DNA of 61,817 nt from Gemella bergeri ATCC 700627 (GCF_000469465.1 NZ_KI271813.1:1-61817); one strand, 5' to 3'; positions 44,055-53,334 are shown, counted from the first letter of the stretch. The notes: generated from the letters alone by a model not told the origin. Translations and numbers: made by a program.

Positions 44055-44615
44055 TTACAGTTTAATTTTATATTGAATATCTTTTACTAAATTGTTATCT
44101 TTTAAAAATACCCCTGTTTTTTTACTGGTTACCGTCTTAGAACCTATTTTTTTTATTCCTCTCATAGCCATACACATATGCTCCGCTTCTATAACAACGT
44201 AGACGCCTTTAGGTTGTAGTTGTTCTTCCATTGCATTTACTATCATAAGGGTCATATCCTCTTGAATTTGCAAGCGGCGACTCGCACTTTCAACAAGACG
44301 TGCTAATTTGCTAAGTCCTGTTATTTTTTTATTTTTAGGAACATATGCTATATGACATACTCCATAAAACGGAAGCATGTGATGTTCACATAGTGAATAA
44401 AATTGAATATCTTTCACTAATATCGGTTCATCGTTATCTGATTCAAAAAATGTATTAATTTCTTCTTTGGGATCTACATTCGTCTTTGACAACAATTCTT
44501 CGTACATTTTTACACAACGTTTCGGTGTATCAATAAGTCCTTTTCTTGTAGGATCTTCTCCAAAATTTTCTAACAAAGTTTTTATAAGTTCCATTGACTG
44601 TTCTTTATTCTTCAA
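44055..44615 (-). CDS. folE: GTP cyclohydrolase I
   Basis: FolE (MtrA) makes dihydroneopterin triphosphate, the first step of folate synthesis. ENFGEDPTRKGLIDTPKRCVKMYEEL, FYSLCEHHMLPFYGVCHIAYVP (zinc Cys and His) and EAEHMCMAMRGIKK (second Cys) are diagnostic. I prefer a TTG start at 44615, 6 nt after GGAGG (44622-44626), giving about 186 residues; an ATG seven codons later is an alternative. It heads a folE-mtrB operon and lies downstream of hup. Confidence 0.95.
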   Translation of the reverse strand: MKNKEQSMELIKTLLENFGEDPTRKGLIDTPKRCVKMYEELLSKTNVDPKEEINTFFESDNDEPILVKDIQFYSLCEHHMLPFYGVCHIAYVPKNKKITGLSKLARLVESASRRLQIQEDMTLMIVNAMEEQLQPKGVYVVIEAEHMCMAMRGIKKIGSKTVTSKKTGVFLKDNNLVKDIQYKIKL

Positions 44616-44724
44616 AACCAACCTCCAAATTTTTTATGATAACATTATTTTACCACAAAAACGGCTAATTCTATAGAAAAATATTTTCTGTTCATAAACC
44701 GTAAGGTTGCTAATTTGACAAAAT

Positions 44725-44760
44725 AAAAAGCCTAAAATACAAACTATCTTAGACCTTTTT
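44725..44760 (-). terminator. Terminator after hup
   Basis: On the minus strand AAAAAG-G-TCTAA pairs with TTAGGCTTTTT with one bulged G, and ATTTTG follows. It separates hup from folE-mtrB. Confidence 0.75.
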
Positions 44761-44772
44761 ATTTATTTCCTA

Positions 44773-45045
44773 TTATTTTACTGCATCTTTAAGTGCTTTA
44801 CCAGCTTTGAATGCAGGTACTTTACTAGCTGCAATTTCAATTACTTCATTAGTTTGTGGGTTACGACCTTTACGAGCAGCTCTTTCTCTTACTTCAAAGT
44901 TACCAAATCCAATAATTTGAATTTTTTCACCTTTAGCTAGAGTTTCTTCAACTGTTTCTACGAATGCTTCGATAGCTGCAGTTGCTTGTTTTTTTTGTAG
45001 TCCTGATTTCTCAGCTACTTTTGAAATTAATTCTGATTTATTCAT
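44773..45045 (-). CDS. hup: DNA-binding protein HU
   Basis: The 90-residue histone-like protein that bends and compacts [93 protein letters not shown] matches HU along its full length, with the DNA-arm [14 protein letters not shown]. Preceded by AAAGGAGGT-like spacing and a strong extended -10 promoter. Position before folE-mtrB equals Bacillus hbs-mtrAB. Confidence 0.98.
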   Translation of the reverse strand: MNKSELISKVAEKSGLQKKQATAAIEAFVETVEETLAKGEKIQIIGFGNFEVRERAARKGRNPQTNEVIEIAASKVPAFKAGKALKDAVK

Positions 45046-45070
45046 TAATCCTTTACCTCCGTTTTTGAGT

Positions 45071-45084
45071 AGCGGTTTCCCGCT
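45071..45084 (-). other. GNRA-tetraloop hairpin in the hup leader
   Basis: On the minus strand AGCGG-GAAA-CCGCT forms a 5-bp GC-rich hairpin with a GAAA loop, just upstream of the hup ribosome-binding site. It is a candidate mRNA stabiliser or translation control element. Confidence 0.6.
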
Positions 45085-45095
45085 TCACTTATTAA

Positions 45096-45124
45096 ATATT
45101 ACCATATTACCAAGTAATAATCAA
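45096..45124 (-). promoter_or_regulatory. hup promoter
   Basis: On the minus strand TTGATT (45119-45124) is followed after 17 nt by TAATAT (45096-45101), with a TG before the -10. The spacer carries GGTAAT repeats. Confidence 0.7.
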
Positions 45125-45245
45125 GTTTTTATTAAAGAAAAATGGCGAAAAATATGTTTTTGCATGATTTTATTCAATTCGACATCATTTTTTATTTTAT
45201 TTGTTAATAAATTTTCATTAAATCCCACTTCTTATACCTAAAAAA

Positions 45246-46256
45246 TTATTCAAATCTATTTAATTCTTCACTAGCTACATTTTTCATTAAATTTTTAGCA
45301 CAATCATTTATTGATAAATCTTCATACAATACTTTATAAATATTCTCCGTTATAGGCATATAAACATTATATTTTTTTGCGAGTTGATAGCAAACTTTTG
45401 TAGTTCTAACTCCTTCTGCCACCATATCTAATTTAGCAATTGCTTCTTCTAATGTATATCCCTTGCCAATTAAATACCCACAATTATAATTTCTTGAATG
45501 TTTTGAAGTACACGTTACAACTAAATCTCCGATACCTCCAAGTCCTAAGAAAGTCATCTGTTTTGCACCTAGTTTTGTCCCAAGACGTGTTATTTCTATT
45601 AAACCACGTGTAAGTAAAGCAGCCTTAGCATTATCTCCTAATTTCATTCCGTCTATTATTCCACAACCAACTGCAATAATATTTTTTAAAGCTCCGCCCA
45701 CTTCTACACCGATAATATCTTTATTGACATAAATTCTAAAATATTTGTTATGAAAAATTTCTTGAGCTAATTTATTTAATTCATCATTTTTAGAAGCTAT
45801 AGCCACAACGGTAGGATTTCTTAAAACTAATTCTTCCGCATGTGACGGTCCGCTTAAAACTCCGACACCTTTTAACAAATTACTGTCTATTTCATCTTCT
45901 ATTACTTCCGACATACGTTTATTAGTATCCATCTCCAAACCTTTTGAAACATGAATAATATACTTTGGAATATTTAAATAAACATTTATTTTTTTCATTG
46001 TTTCTCTCATTGCTTTTGTTGGGACTGCTATTACTAATACTTCACCAAACTTTACCGCTTCTTCAAGATTACTAGTGGCAATAACATTTTCAGGTAACTT
46101 TATATTTTTTAGATATCGTTTATTAGTGTGTTCAGTATTTATTTCATCCTTTGTTTTCTCATTTCTTGAATACAGTCGAAGTTCATGTCCGTTATCAACT
46201 ATCGCTTGTGATAATGCTGTCCCCCAGCTTCCAGAACCTATTACTGATATTTTCAT
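45246..46256 (-). CDS. gpsA: Glycerol-3-phosphate dehydrogenase [NAD(P)+]
   Basis: GpsA makes glycerol-3-phosphate for phospholipids. From the ATG at 46256 it has 336 residues. ISVIGSGSWGTALSQAIVDNG is the nucleotide-binding loop; HVSKGLEMDTNKRMSEV, GVLSGPSHAEEL, VGGALKNIIAVGCGIIDGMKLGDNAKAAL (catalytic Lys) and GLGGIGDLVVTCTSKHSRNY are diagnostic. I choose the ATG over a TTG nine codons upstream because GTGAGGA lies just before it. Synteny der-gpsA-hup is kept, but about 3.6 kb separate gpsA from der here. Confidence 0.95.
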   Translation of the reverse strand: MKISVIGSGSWGTALSQAIVDNGHELRLYSRNEKTKDEINTEHTNKRYLKNIKLPENVIATSNLEEAVKFGEVLVIAVPTKAMRETMKKINVYLNIPKYIIHVSKGLEMDTNKRMSEVIEDEIDSNLLKGVGVLSGPSHAEELVLRNPTVVAIASKNDELNKLAQEIFHNKYFRIYVNKDIIGVEVGGALKNIIAVGCGIIDGMKLGDNAKAALLTRGLIEITRLGTKLGAKQMTFLGLGGIGDLVVTCTSKHSRNYNCGYLIGKGYTLEEAIAKLDMVAEGVRTTKVCYQLAKKYNVYMPITENIYKVLYEDLSINDCAKNLMKNVASEELNRFE

Positions 46257-46358
46257 ATTATTTTCCTCACTAATTTTATTCAATAACTTTTATATTAAAT
46301 TTATTATATCAGAAAAAATGAAATTAATCACTAACTAAATATGATTATATAATAGGGA

Positions 46359-46377
46359 AAAAGTTTTTCACTTTTTA
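46359..46377 (-). terminator. Terminator after the zinc ATPase gene
   Basis: On the minus strand AAAAAGT pairs with ACTTTTT around GAAAA and is followed by CCCTATTAT. The stem is 7 bp and AT-rich. Confidence 0.55.
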
Positions 46378-46379
46378 GT

Positions 46380-48236
46380 TTATTTTCTTATTAATAATCT
46401 AAATGAATTTAATAACGCTATTACCGTCATTCCTATATCAGAAATTATTGCTTCCCACATCGTTGCAATACCAAATGCACCAAGCGTTAAAAATATAACT
46501 TTTACTAATATAATTGCTATAATATTTTGGTAAGCTATATGACGTGTTTTTTTCGCTATATTAATCGCTGTAATAATTTTTGACGGTTTATCTTCCATTA
46601 ACACTATATCTGAAGTTTCAACGGCAGCATCGCTCCCTAAACTACCCATTGAGACACCTATATCAGCTCGTGCTAAAGTTGGTGTATCATTGATACCATC
46701 TCCAATAAACATAACTTTTTTTCCATTATTAATTTTTATTTTTTCAAATATTTCCAACTTATCCTGTGGCAATAATTCAGCATAAACTTCATCTATATTC
46801 AACTTTTCTGACACGTTTTCAGCTAATATTTTATTATCTCCGGTTAACATTATTGTTTTTATTTTTTTAGCCTTCAAAGAATCTATGAATTTTTTGGTGT
46901 CTGCTTTTATTTTGTCAGCTATAACTATACTACCGATAAATTCATTGTTTTTAGCAATATATACTATTGTGCCTAATGAATTATTTTTTTCAAAGACAAT
47001 TTTATTTTTAATCATCAACTTATCATTACCAACTAGTATGTTATCACTATTATACGATAACGATACGCCATAACCACTTAACTCTGTATAATCTTTTATT
47101 AAATCTTCATTAATTTTTAATGCAGCATAGTTTTTTATTGATACTGCTATTGGGTGATTAGAATAATATTCTCCTGCTACTGCCAATTTTAACAACTCTT
47201 CTTTTGTTGTATTTTTTACAGTAATTGCAACTACATTAAAAACTCCTTCGGTTATTGTTCCCGTTTTATCCATTACAACTGTTTCTATTTTTGTCAATAA
47301 ATCTAAATAATTACTTCCTTTTACTAAAATTCCCTCTTTTGAAGATAACCCTAATCCGCTGAAATAAGTTGTTGGGATAGATACTACCAAAGCACAAGGG
47401 CAGGAAATAACCAAAAACATACATGCTCTATACAACCAAGTATCAATATTAAAATCCTCTAAAATTAACAAAGGTATCACAATTAATAACAATGCCCCAA
47501 TAACAACAAGCGGTGTATAAATTTTTGAAAATTTTGTAATAAATTTTTCCGCCGGAGCTTTTTTGTTCGCTGCCTCCTCTACCAATTTTAATATTTTCAT
47601 AATAGAAGAATTTTGAAAAGTATTTATTACTTTTACTTCAATAACACCGTGGTAGTTAACATATCCTGCTAAAACTTTATCATTTTCTTTAACATTGCAC
47701 GGCATTGATTCTCCTGTTAAAAAAGAAGTATCAACATTTGAACTGCCGGAAACAACAATACCGTCTAATGCAATTTTTTCTCCAGCTTTTATTACTATAA
47801 CATCTCCTATTTTTATATCTTCCGGTTTTACCGAAACTACTCCATTTTCTGTTTTTAAATTAGTAATATCCGGTCTTAATTTTAATAAACTCTTAATTGA
47901 ATTTCGAGATTGCTCACTTGCATAATCGGCGAATATTTCACCTAATTGATAGAACAACATAACCGCTACCGCTTCTGAATATACTCCTATATAAATTCCA
48001 CTAATTGTTGCTATCGCCATTAGAAAATTCTCATCAAAAAAATTACCTTTAATAATATTTTTTATTGATTTGTATAAAACATCATATCCTAAAATAAAAT
48101 ATGATAAAAGTAGTAATAATAAATTGTAATTATTATTAATAAATAACTCCGCTGTTATAAATATTAATATCCCCACAACGAATCTCAATACATTATAGGA
48201 CATTAAAAATTTTATAATATTCCTTTCCTTTTTCAT
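46380..48236 (-). CDS. Heavy-metal-exporting P1B-type ATPase (zinc/cadmium type)
   Basis: A metal efflux pump of 618 residues from the ATG at 48236. Membrane segments 1-4 lie at about 15-100 and 240-310; the CPC motif is ISCPCALVVSIP (about 285), the type that moves Zn and Cd. VMDKTGTITEGVF is the phosphorylation site, MLTGDNKILAENV and MFIGDGINDTPTLARADIGVSMG complete the ATPase domain. There is no N-terminal HMA or His-rich metal-binding domain. It is preceded by a zinc-type ArsR repressor gene and an operator-rich promoter, so it is likely induced by excess Zn or Cd. Confidence 0.9.
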   Translation of the reverse strand: MKKERNIIKFLMSYNVLRFVVGILIFITAELFINNNYNLLLLLLSYFILGYDVLYKSIKNIIKGNFFDENFLMAIATISGIYIGVYSEAVAVMLFYQLGEIFADYASEQSRNSIKSLLKLRPDITNLKTENGVVSVKPEDIKIGDVIVIKAGEKIALDGIVVSGSSNVDTSFLTGESMPCNVKENDKVLAGYVNYHGVIEVKVINTFQNSSIMKILKLVEEAANKKAPAEKFITKFSKIYTPLVVIGALLLIVIPLLILEDFNIDTWLYRACMFLVISCPCALVVSIPTTYFSGLGLSSKEGILVKGSNYLDLLTKIETVVMDKTGTITEGVFNVVAITVKNTTKEELLKLAVAGEYYSNHPIAVSIKNYAALKINEDLIKDYTELSGYGVSLSYNSDNILVGNDKLMIKNKIVFEKNNSLGTIVYIAKNNEFIGSIVIADKIKADTKKFIDSLKAKKIKTIMLTGDNKILAENVSEKLNIDEVYAELLPQDKLEIFEKIKINNGKKVMFIGDGINDTPTLARADIGVSMGSLGSDAAVETSDIVLMEDKPSKIITAINIAKKTRHIAYQNIIAIILVKVIFLTLGAFGIATMWEAIISDIGMTVIALLNSFRLLIRK

Positions 48237-48261
48237 TACAGCCACCTCACTTATTAATTTT

Positions 48262-48546
48262 TTATTTATGACTAATATGTTCTAAAACATTTTCTAATAT
48301 TTCATAAACATGTTTATCACTGAGTGAATAAAATACTTCTTTTCCTTCTTTTTCAACTTTTACAATATTCCCCTTTTTTAACTGCTGAAGATGATACGAA
48401 GTGTTAGCCACCGTTTCATTTATAATTTCAGCTATATCTTGAACACAAAGCCTCTTTTTCATTATTAAATAAATAATATCAATTCTCCTTTTATCAGCTA
48501 TTAGATTTAAAAAATTGTATACTTTGTCTCTTTCTTCTAAATTCAA
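48262..48546 (-). CDS. ArsR/SmtB family zinc-responsive repressor (CzrA-like)
   Basis: A 94-residue winged-helix repressor. The recognition region is RLCVQDIAEIINETVANTSYHLQQLKKGNIVKVEKEGKEVFYSL. The C-terminal helix DKHVYEILENVLEHISHK has Asp, His, His and His at positions 0, 2, 13 and 16, the spacing of the alpha-5 zinc site of Staphylococcus CzrA. The CadC Cys cluster is absent (LCVQ instead of LCVCD), so zinc sensing is more likely than cadmium/lead sensing. It comes 25 nt before the ATPase gene in one operon. Confidence 0.92.
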   Translation of the reverse strand: MNLEERDKVYNFLNLIADKRRIDIIYLIMKKRLCVQDIAEIINETVANTSYHLQQLKKGNIVKVEKEGKEVFYSLSDKHVYEILENVLEHISHK

Positions 48547-48562
48547 AATAATACACCTCTAC

Positions 48563-48613
48563 ATTCAAAATTCTATTTGAATATATTCTACCATATTTTT
48601 TTTGAACATTCAA
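48563..48613 (-). promoter_or_regulatory. arsR-ATPase promoter flanked by inverted repeats
   Basis: On the minus strand TTGAAT (48608-48613) is followed after 17 nt by TAGAAT (48585-48590). The -35 lies in a dyad TTGAA-TG-TTCAA (48602-48613), and a perfect 7-bp inverted repeat, ATTCAAA/TTTGAAT with a 6-nt centre, covers 48563-48582 just after the -10. They are the likely ArsR binding sites. AGAGGTG precedes the ATG. Confidence 0.8.
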
Positions 48614-48689
48614 GTTTATTTTTGAATATAGAAATCATTACTATTTAGCATAAATTATTTTATTAATATATCTTTTTTATGAAATATGC

Positions 48690-48695
48690 TATAAT
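48690..48695 (+). promoter_or_regulatory. Extended -10 promoter of the small-protein cassette
   Basis: TGCTATAAT (48687-48695) is an extended -10 box 28 nt upstream of the first ATG, with AGGAGG in between. No good -35 is present, as is common for extended -10 promoters. Confidence 0.55.
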
Positions 48696-48723
48696 GAAAG
48701 AAAATATTTTAGGAGGTTAGATT

Positions 48724-48927
48724 ATGAAATGGTTTGAGATAATTTTAATAGACGGAAATTGCGGATTGATAAATTTAAACAATGTAATTGATATTTGGAA
48801 AGATTATGATGCCGAATACGCAACATTATCACAGGTTAATGGAGATGATATAGAAATCCCCGCTTCTGAATATGATAGAATAAAACGTGCTTTAGACTTA
48901 AAAGGATATGTTTTAGGAGGATTATAA
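48724..48927 (+). CDS. Uncharacterised small soluble protein
   Basis: 67 residues, acidic, no membrane segment. I do not recognise a family. KWFEIILIDGNCGLINLNNVIDIWKDYDAEYATLSQVNGDDIEIP has an alternating beta-strand pattern with NG turns, loosely like small FlbD-type proteins, then a helix EYDRIKRALDLKG. It has a strong ribosome-binding site (AGGAGG) and the next gene starts 5 nt later, so these form an operon. Probably real because of the ribosome-binding site and operon. Confidence 0.6.
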   Translation: MKWFEIILIDGNCGLINLNNVIDIWKDYDAEYATLSQVNGDDIEIPASEYDRIKRALDLKGYVLGGL

Positions 48928-48932
48928 TAATT

Positions 48933-49139
48933 ATGACTCGATTTTTAAAAATTTTTATGACTCTAACCATTATCACTGCTATAGGTTTAGGGATTTTCTA
49001 CTACATAAATAACAGCTCAAAAGATAATAATTCTGTTGATGATAAAACTAATATTGAAACAACGGTAAAAAACGAAACAAATTCACAAGAAGATGTTGAG
49101 GGTACTGTTGTTGCTAAACGTAGTACAGAAAATAATTAA
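48933..49139 (+). CDS. Small single-pass membrane protein, unknown
   Basis: 68 residues. A membrane span (about 4-26, FLKIFMTLTIITAIGLGIFYYI) is followed by a Ser/Asn/Thr/Glu-rich tail (30-68). It might be an N-anchored extracellular tail, though a signal peptide cut near residue 27 cannot be ruled out. AGGAGG overlaps the end of the previous gene, so expression is coupled. No family recognised. Confidence 0.6.
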   Translation: MTRFLKIFMTLTIITAIGLGIFYYINNSSKDNNSVDDKTNIETTVKNETNSQEDVEGTVVAKRSTENN

Positions 49140-49154
49140 AAGGAGTTTTACAAT

Positions 49155-49757
49155 ATGAAAATTGACTTTAAAAAAATATGTGGAGTATTATTAACCGGTG
49201 TTCTTATCTTTTCTTCAGTTAACACTTTTACAACTAACATTATTGAAGCAAAAGGCAGCACCGTTAAATCATCTTCTATTAAATCCAGTAGTAAACCACG
49301 TACTTCCAGCGATTCTAAAAATAGTAAGCCAAAAGCTAATACTTCAAGTAAACCTACCACTTCCACAAAAAGAAATTTTTCTAAAAGCTCTAAAGGAAGT
49401 TACAACCATAATTACAACAGTTATAATAATCAAAATTATAAAAAACAATATACAGATTATCTAAACAATAACTATCGTTCTAGCGGATTTTTCTCCGGCA
49501 ATAGTATAACAAATATGCTACTTTGGTACACTTTATTCCACCATTCAACAATTCCACACACCAAAGTTCATGCCAGCGATCAACAAAAAGAACTTGTTGA
49601 TAATGTAAAAGATAGCAAAGTTCCTGTTTATATGTTAGAAATAAAAACAAAAGAAGGAGAAACAAAATACATCTCAGTTACAAAAGAACAATATGATAAA
49701 GTAAAAGAAGGAGATAATATTTCTCTTAAATCAGGACATTTAGAAATTAAAAATTAA
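49155..49757 (+). CDS. Secreted Ser/Lys/Asn-rich protein, unknown
   Basis: 200 residues. The N-terminus KIDFKKICGVLLTGVLIFSSVNTFTTNIIEAKG is a signal peptide with a possible cut after IEA. Residues about 36-70 are a Ser/Lys/Thr-rich spacer, 75-105 is Asn/Tyr-rich (NHNYNSYNNQNYKK), and 112-140 is a hydrophobic-aromatic stretch with NSITNMLLWYTLFHH. The C-terminal part (150-200) is charged: VYMLEIKTKEGETKYISVTKEQYDKVKEGD. There is no LPXTG anchor. Low-complexity surface protein of unknown role; the end is marked by a very strong terminator. Confidence 0.7.
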   Translation: MKIDFKKICGVLLTGVLIFSSVNTFTTNIIEAKGSTVKSSSIKSSSKPRTSSDSKNSKPKANTSSKPTTSTKRNFSKSSKGSYNHNYNSYNNQNYKKQYTDYLNNNYRSSGFFSGNSITNMLLWYTLFHHSTIPHTKVHASDQQKELVDNVKDSKVPVYMLEIKTKEGETKYISVTKEQYDKVKEGDNISLKSGHLEIKN

Positions 49758-49772
49758 TTAAATATATACAGT

Positions 49773-49822
49773 AAAGCTATATTGTTAATTGTCTTCATTC
49801 AAGTAATTAACAATATAGCTTT
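49773..49822. terminator. Strong terminator between the secreted protein gene and der
   Basis: An 18-bp perfect stem, AAAGCTATATTGTTAATT with its exact complement (49773-49790 with 49805-49822), has a 14-nt loop and is followed on the plus strand by ATAAATTTTTTC. It can also end minus-strand der transcripts. Confidence 0.9.
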
Positions 49823-49895
49823 ATAAATTTTTTCTGTCTAATTTTAATATTGACATTTAGTATTCAATTTTTATGAAAATTCTTTCTAAATTCAA

Positions 49896-51203
49896 TTAAT
49901 TTCGTTTTCTTGTTAATAATTTAATTGGTGTCCCTTCGAAGTTGAATGAATCTCTTATTCTATTTTCTAAAAATCTCTCATAAGAAAAGTGCATTAATTC
50001 CGGATAATTAACAAAAAATACAAATGTCGGTGGGTTAATAGCAACTTGAGAAGCATAAAAAATATTTAGACGTTTTCCTTTATCCATTGGAGTTGGATTC
50101 ATAGATACTGCATCTACAACAACTTCATTAAGTGTTGAAGACTGAATGCGGCGTTGTCTATTTTTATAAGACTCTTTTATTAATGGAAAAATATTAAACA
50201 CTCGTTGTTTAGTTTTTGCTGAAACATAAATGATTTTAGCATAATCTAAATATGCAAAGCTATCACGGATTTTTTCATTAAATTCGTTCATAGTTTTATC
50301 ATCTTTAATTATTGCATCCCATTTATTAACAACAATAATAACACCTTTACCTGATTCATGAGCATATCCTGCTACTCTTTTATCTTGTTCAATTATTCCC
50401 TCTTCTGCATTTAAAACTACCAAGACAACATCAGAACGCTCAATAGCTTTTAAAGAACGTAATACTGAATATTTTTCACAATTTTCATATACTTTACCAC
50501 GTTTTCTTATTCCTGCTGTATCAATTACTACATATTCATCACCATCATGAACAAAATCGGTATCAATTGCGTCACGTGTAGTTCCTGCTATTTCAGAAGC
50601 TATAACACGTTCTTTCCCTAAAATAGCATTAATCAAACTTGATTTTCCCACATTTGGTCTTCCTATTAATGAAAATCTGATTTTTTTGTCCTCTATTTCT
50701 TCATCAACTACTTTGAAATTTTTACAAACTTCATCAAGTAAATCTCCTATACCCAAACCGTGTGAACCTGAAATCGGGAAAGGTTCTCCAAATCCTAATG
50801 AATAAAAATCATAAATCATGTGATTCATGTCATAATTATCAATTTTATTAACAGCAAGTATTACGGGTTTGTCGGTTTTATATAATAACTTGGCTACTTC
50901 TTCGTCGTCGGCAGTAACGCCATCACGTCCATTAGTTAAGAAAATAATAACATCCGCCTCATCTATCGCTAGTTCCGCCTGTGCTCTAATTTGTTTTTGA
51001 AAAGGTGTGTTTTCCAATTCAATACCACCTGTATCAATCATAAAAAACGAATAATTTAACCATTCTGCTTTTGAGTATATTCTATCACGAGTTACACCCG
51101 CAACGTCCTCTACTATCGAAAGACGATCACCTATTATTTTATTAAAAATAGTAGACTTTCCTACATTCGGTCTTCCAATAATGGCTACTGTTGGTTTTGC
51201 CAT
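49896..51203 (-). CDS. der: GTPase Der (EngA), ribosome assembly
   Basis: A double-GTPase needed for 50S assembly, 435 residues from the ATG at 51203, which follows AAGGAGGAATTGTGTA. G domain 1: [23 protein letters not shown] domain 2: [30 protein letters not shown]-terminal KH-like domain ends with [16 protein letters not shown] longer reading frame extends 33 codons upstream, but it is hydrophobic, unlike the family, and overlaps the ribosome-binding site. It lies 110 nt after the S1-domain gene. Confidence 0.97.
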   Translation of the reverse strand: MAKPTVAIIGRPNVGKSTIFNKIIGDRLSIVEDVAGVTRDRIYSKAEWLNYSFFMIDTGGIELENTPFQKQIRAQAELAIDEADVIIFLTNGRDGVTADDEEVAKLLYKTDKPVILAVNKIDNYDMNHMIYDFYSLGFGEPFPISGSHGLGIGDLLDEVCKNFKVVDEEIEDKKIRFSLIGRPNVGKSSLINAILGKERVIASEIAGTTRDAIDTDFVHDGDEYVVIDTAGIRKRGKVYENCEKYSVLRSLKAIERSDVVLVVLNAEEGIIEQDKRVAGYAHESGKGVIIVVNKWDAIIKDDKTMNEFNEKIRDSFAYLDYAKIIYVSAKTKQRVFNIFPLIKESYKNRQRRIQSSTLNEVVVDAVSMNPTPMDKGKRLNIFYASQVAINPPTFVFFVNYPELMHFSYERFLENRIRDSFNFEGTPIKLLTRKRN

Positions 51204-51313
51204 TACACAATTCCTCCTTAACTTTTTATTACAAAATATCTTCCATTCAAAAAATAATAGCAATAGACAAATTTTTAATCTACTGCCATTATTTTTAATC
51301 ATACTTGTTAAAA

Positions 51314-52522
51314 TTAAAGTTCAATTTCTTTAAATTTATCTGCAACGCTGAATGAAGTATCCTCATCTTTTAAATATGAAGTGTCGAATTCCGACTCTTT
51401 TTCTTCTTTAGGTGCAACCGGTTTTTCTATTAAATCTTTAATTGTTAAAGATAATCTCTCATTTTCAAAGTCTACATCTAATACTTTAACACTTACTTTA
51501 TCACCGGCTTTCAATACATCTGTCACATTATTTACTCTTTCATGCGAAATTTGTGAAATATGTACTAAACCTTCCACATCTTCCATCACTTCAACAAATG
51601 CACCAAAATCAGTTGTATTACGAACAATACCTTCCAGTACATCACCTACTTTTATTGTACCACGCGCAACTTCCCATTGTGTCGGTAATAATGCTTTTGC
51701 TGATAGAGAAACTTTACCTTTTTCTTTATCAAGTGAAATAATCGCTACTTTTATAACATCACCAACGCTTACTACCTCTGATAATTCATTAAAACGTTTG
51801 TGCGATACTTCTGAAATATGTAGTAACCCGTCAATTTCTCCAATATTAACAAATGCACCGAAACTTGCAAGTCTTCTCACTGTTCCTTCTACCACATCGC
51901 CCACTTTTAAGTTTTCAAATGCTTCTGCTAATTTTTTAGCTGCTTCCTCTTCTAAAATAGCTTTTCTGTTTAAGATAATTTTATTTTTAGATTTATCCAC
52001 TTCTTCAATTTTAAAAGTAAATTCTTTTCCAACAAAATCTGATAAATCTCTTTTAAATCTAATATCAATATAAGAACCCGGAATAAACGCACGTAGTCCA
52101 TCTACTTCAGCCAATAAACCACCTTTAGTTTGTGCAGAAACAGTTGCAGTAACATATTCCCCGTTTTCGAATTTTTCTAATATTTGTTTCCATGATAACT
52201 CTATAAGTTTTCTATACTCAGCATTTTCTAAAATTCGATGAGATAAATAAATTACTCCCGGTACATCTTCTTTTCTTTTTTCACGATCGACACGAATACC
52301 TGTTACCTGTGCTTCTATTTCATCGCCAACTGATAATACTTCTTCAATATTTTCAAACGGTTTTCTAGTGATCTGATTTCGTAAAATAACGCAGTCATAC
52401 TGTGCTCCTGCAACATCTACATACACTTTATCTTCATCAATTTTAGATACTGTACCAGTTACTTTATCTCCTTTTTTTAACATTTCTGAACTGTTTAATA
52501 ATTCCTCAAATGAAGTTGTCAT
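51314..52522 (-). CDS. rpsA: S1-domain RNA-binding protein (ribosomal protein S1 homologue, four repeats)
   Basis: A 402-residue protein with four S1 RNA-binding domains at about 17-90, 105-180, 197-270 and 285-355, the last two with [22 protein letters not shown] and [23 protein letters not shown]. The short form with four repeats matches Bacillus YpfD rather than the six-repeat E. coli S1. It has its own promoter (52564-52592). In the Bacillus map it also precedes der. Role in translation is inferred. Confidence 0.92.
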   Translation of the reverse strand: MTTSFEELLNSSEMLKKGDKVTGTVSKIDEDKVYVDVAGAQYDCVILRNQITRKPFENIEEVLSVGDEIEAQVTGIRVDREKRKEDVPGVIYLSHRILENAEYRKLIELSWKQILEKFENGEYVTATVSAQTKGGLLAEVDGLRAFIPGSYIDIRFKRDLSDFVGKEFTFKIEEVDKSKNKIILNRKAILEEEAAKKLAEAFENLKVGDVVEGTVRRLASFGAFVNIGEIDGLLHISEVSHKRFNELSEVVSVGDVIKVAIISLDKEKGKVSLSAKALLPTQWEVARGTIKVGDVLEGIVRNTTDFGAFVEVMEDVEGLVHISQISHERVNNVTDVLKAGDKVSVKVLDVDFENERLSLTIKDLIEKPVAPKEEKESEFDTSYLKDEDTSFSVADKFKEIEL

Positions 52523-52563
52523 TACTTCTAATCCTCCTGTGCTTACAATACATACTATCCTAT

Positions 52564-52592
52564 ATTATACATCAAAACTAAACTATTGTCAT
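52564..52592 (-). promoter_or_regulatory. Promoter of the rpsA-der operon
   Basis: On the minus strand ATGACA (52587-52592) is followed after 17 nt by TATAAT (52564-52569). It lies between trmD and rpsA, so these are separate units. Confidence 0.65.
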
Positions 52593-52602
52593 TCTTTTTA
52601 CG

Positions 52603-53334
52603 TTAATTTTTTAATTCTTTTTTTATTTGTTCAAGAAGTATTTCTTCTTCAGCATCTAATTCATAGGTTTCTAACAAATCCGGCCTTCTTAAATAAGTTC
52701 GTTTTAGACTTTCTTTTTTACGATATATTTCTATATTTTTATGATGTCCTGATGTCAATATGTCCGGCACTGACATACCTTTATAATCTTTTGGTCTGGT
52801 ATATTGCGGATATTCTAATAAACCTGTTGAAAATGAGTCATCTTTATGCGACTCCTCCTTACCTAATACATTCGGTACTAATCTAACTATACTGTCAATC
52901 ATAGCCATAGCTGCAAATTCTCCACCTGTCAAAATAAAATCGCCAATAGATAGTTCGTCAGTTACTAAATATTCCCTAATTCTTTCATCATATCCTTCGT
53001 AATGTCCGCAAATAAATATTAAGTGATCTTCTTTTGATAATTCTTCAGCTTTTTTTTCATTAAATCTTTCTCCTTGTGGACAAAGTAATATTATCCTAGT
53101 TTTAGAATGTTTTTTTAAACTTTCTACAGCATTAAATATCGGTTCCGGTTTTAATACCATTCCTTGCCCTCCGCCAAATGGATAATCATCTACCTGATTA
53201 TGCTTATTACCGGAAAATTTTCGATAATCAACTGTATTTATATTTACTAAATTTTTTTCTCTTGCTTTTCCTAAAATTGAATGATTTAATGAATCAAACA
53301 TATCCGGAAATAAAGTTAATATATCTATTTTCAT
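52603..53334 (-). CDS. trmD: tRNA (guanine-N1)-methyltransferase TrmD
   Basis: Methylates G37 of tRNAs, preventing frameshifts. The 243 residues carry [73 protein letters not shown] (knot, SAM) and [31 protein letters not shown]. Overlaps rimM at its start. rplS, which usually follows, is not here. Confidence 0.97.
   Translation of the reverse strand: MKIDILTLFPDMFDSLNHSILGKAREKNLVNINTVDYRKFSGNKHNQVDDYPFGGGQGMVLKPEPIFNAVESLKKHSKTRIILLCPQGERFNEKKAEELSKEDHLIFICGHYEGYDERIREYLVTDELSIGDFILTGGEFAAMAMIDSIVRLVPNVLGKEESHKDDSFSTGLLEYPQYTRPKDYKGMSVPDILTSGHHKNIEIYRKKESLKRTYLRRPDLLETYELDAEEEILLEQIKKELKN

Noticed and set aside
51204-51302. 33-codon N-terminal extension of Der
   Set aside because: It overlaps the ribosome-binding site of the ATG at 51203 and is unlike any Der N-terminus.
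51381-52073. 230-codon plus-strand reading frame opposite rpsA
   Set aside because: It is a shadow of the S1-domain gene, Ser/Thr-rich from the reverse complement, with no ribosome-binding site.
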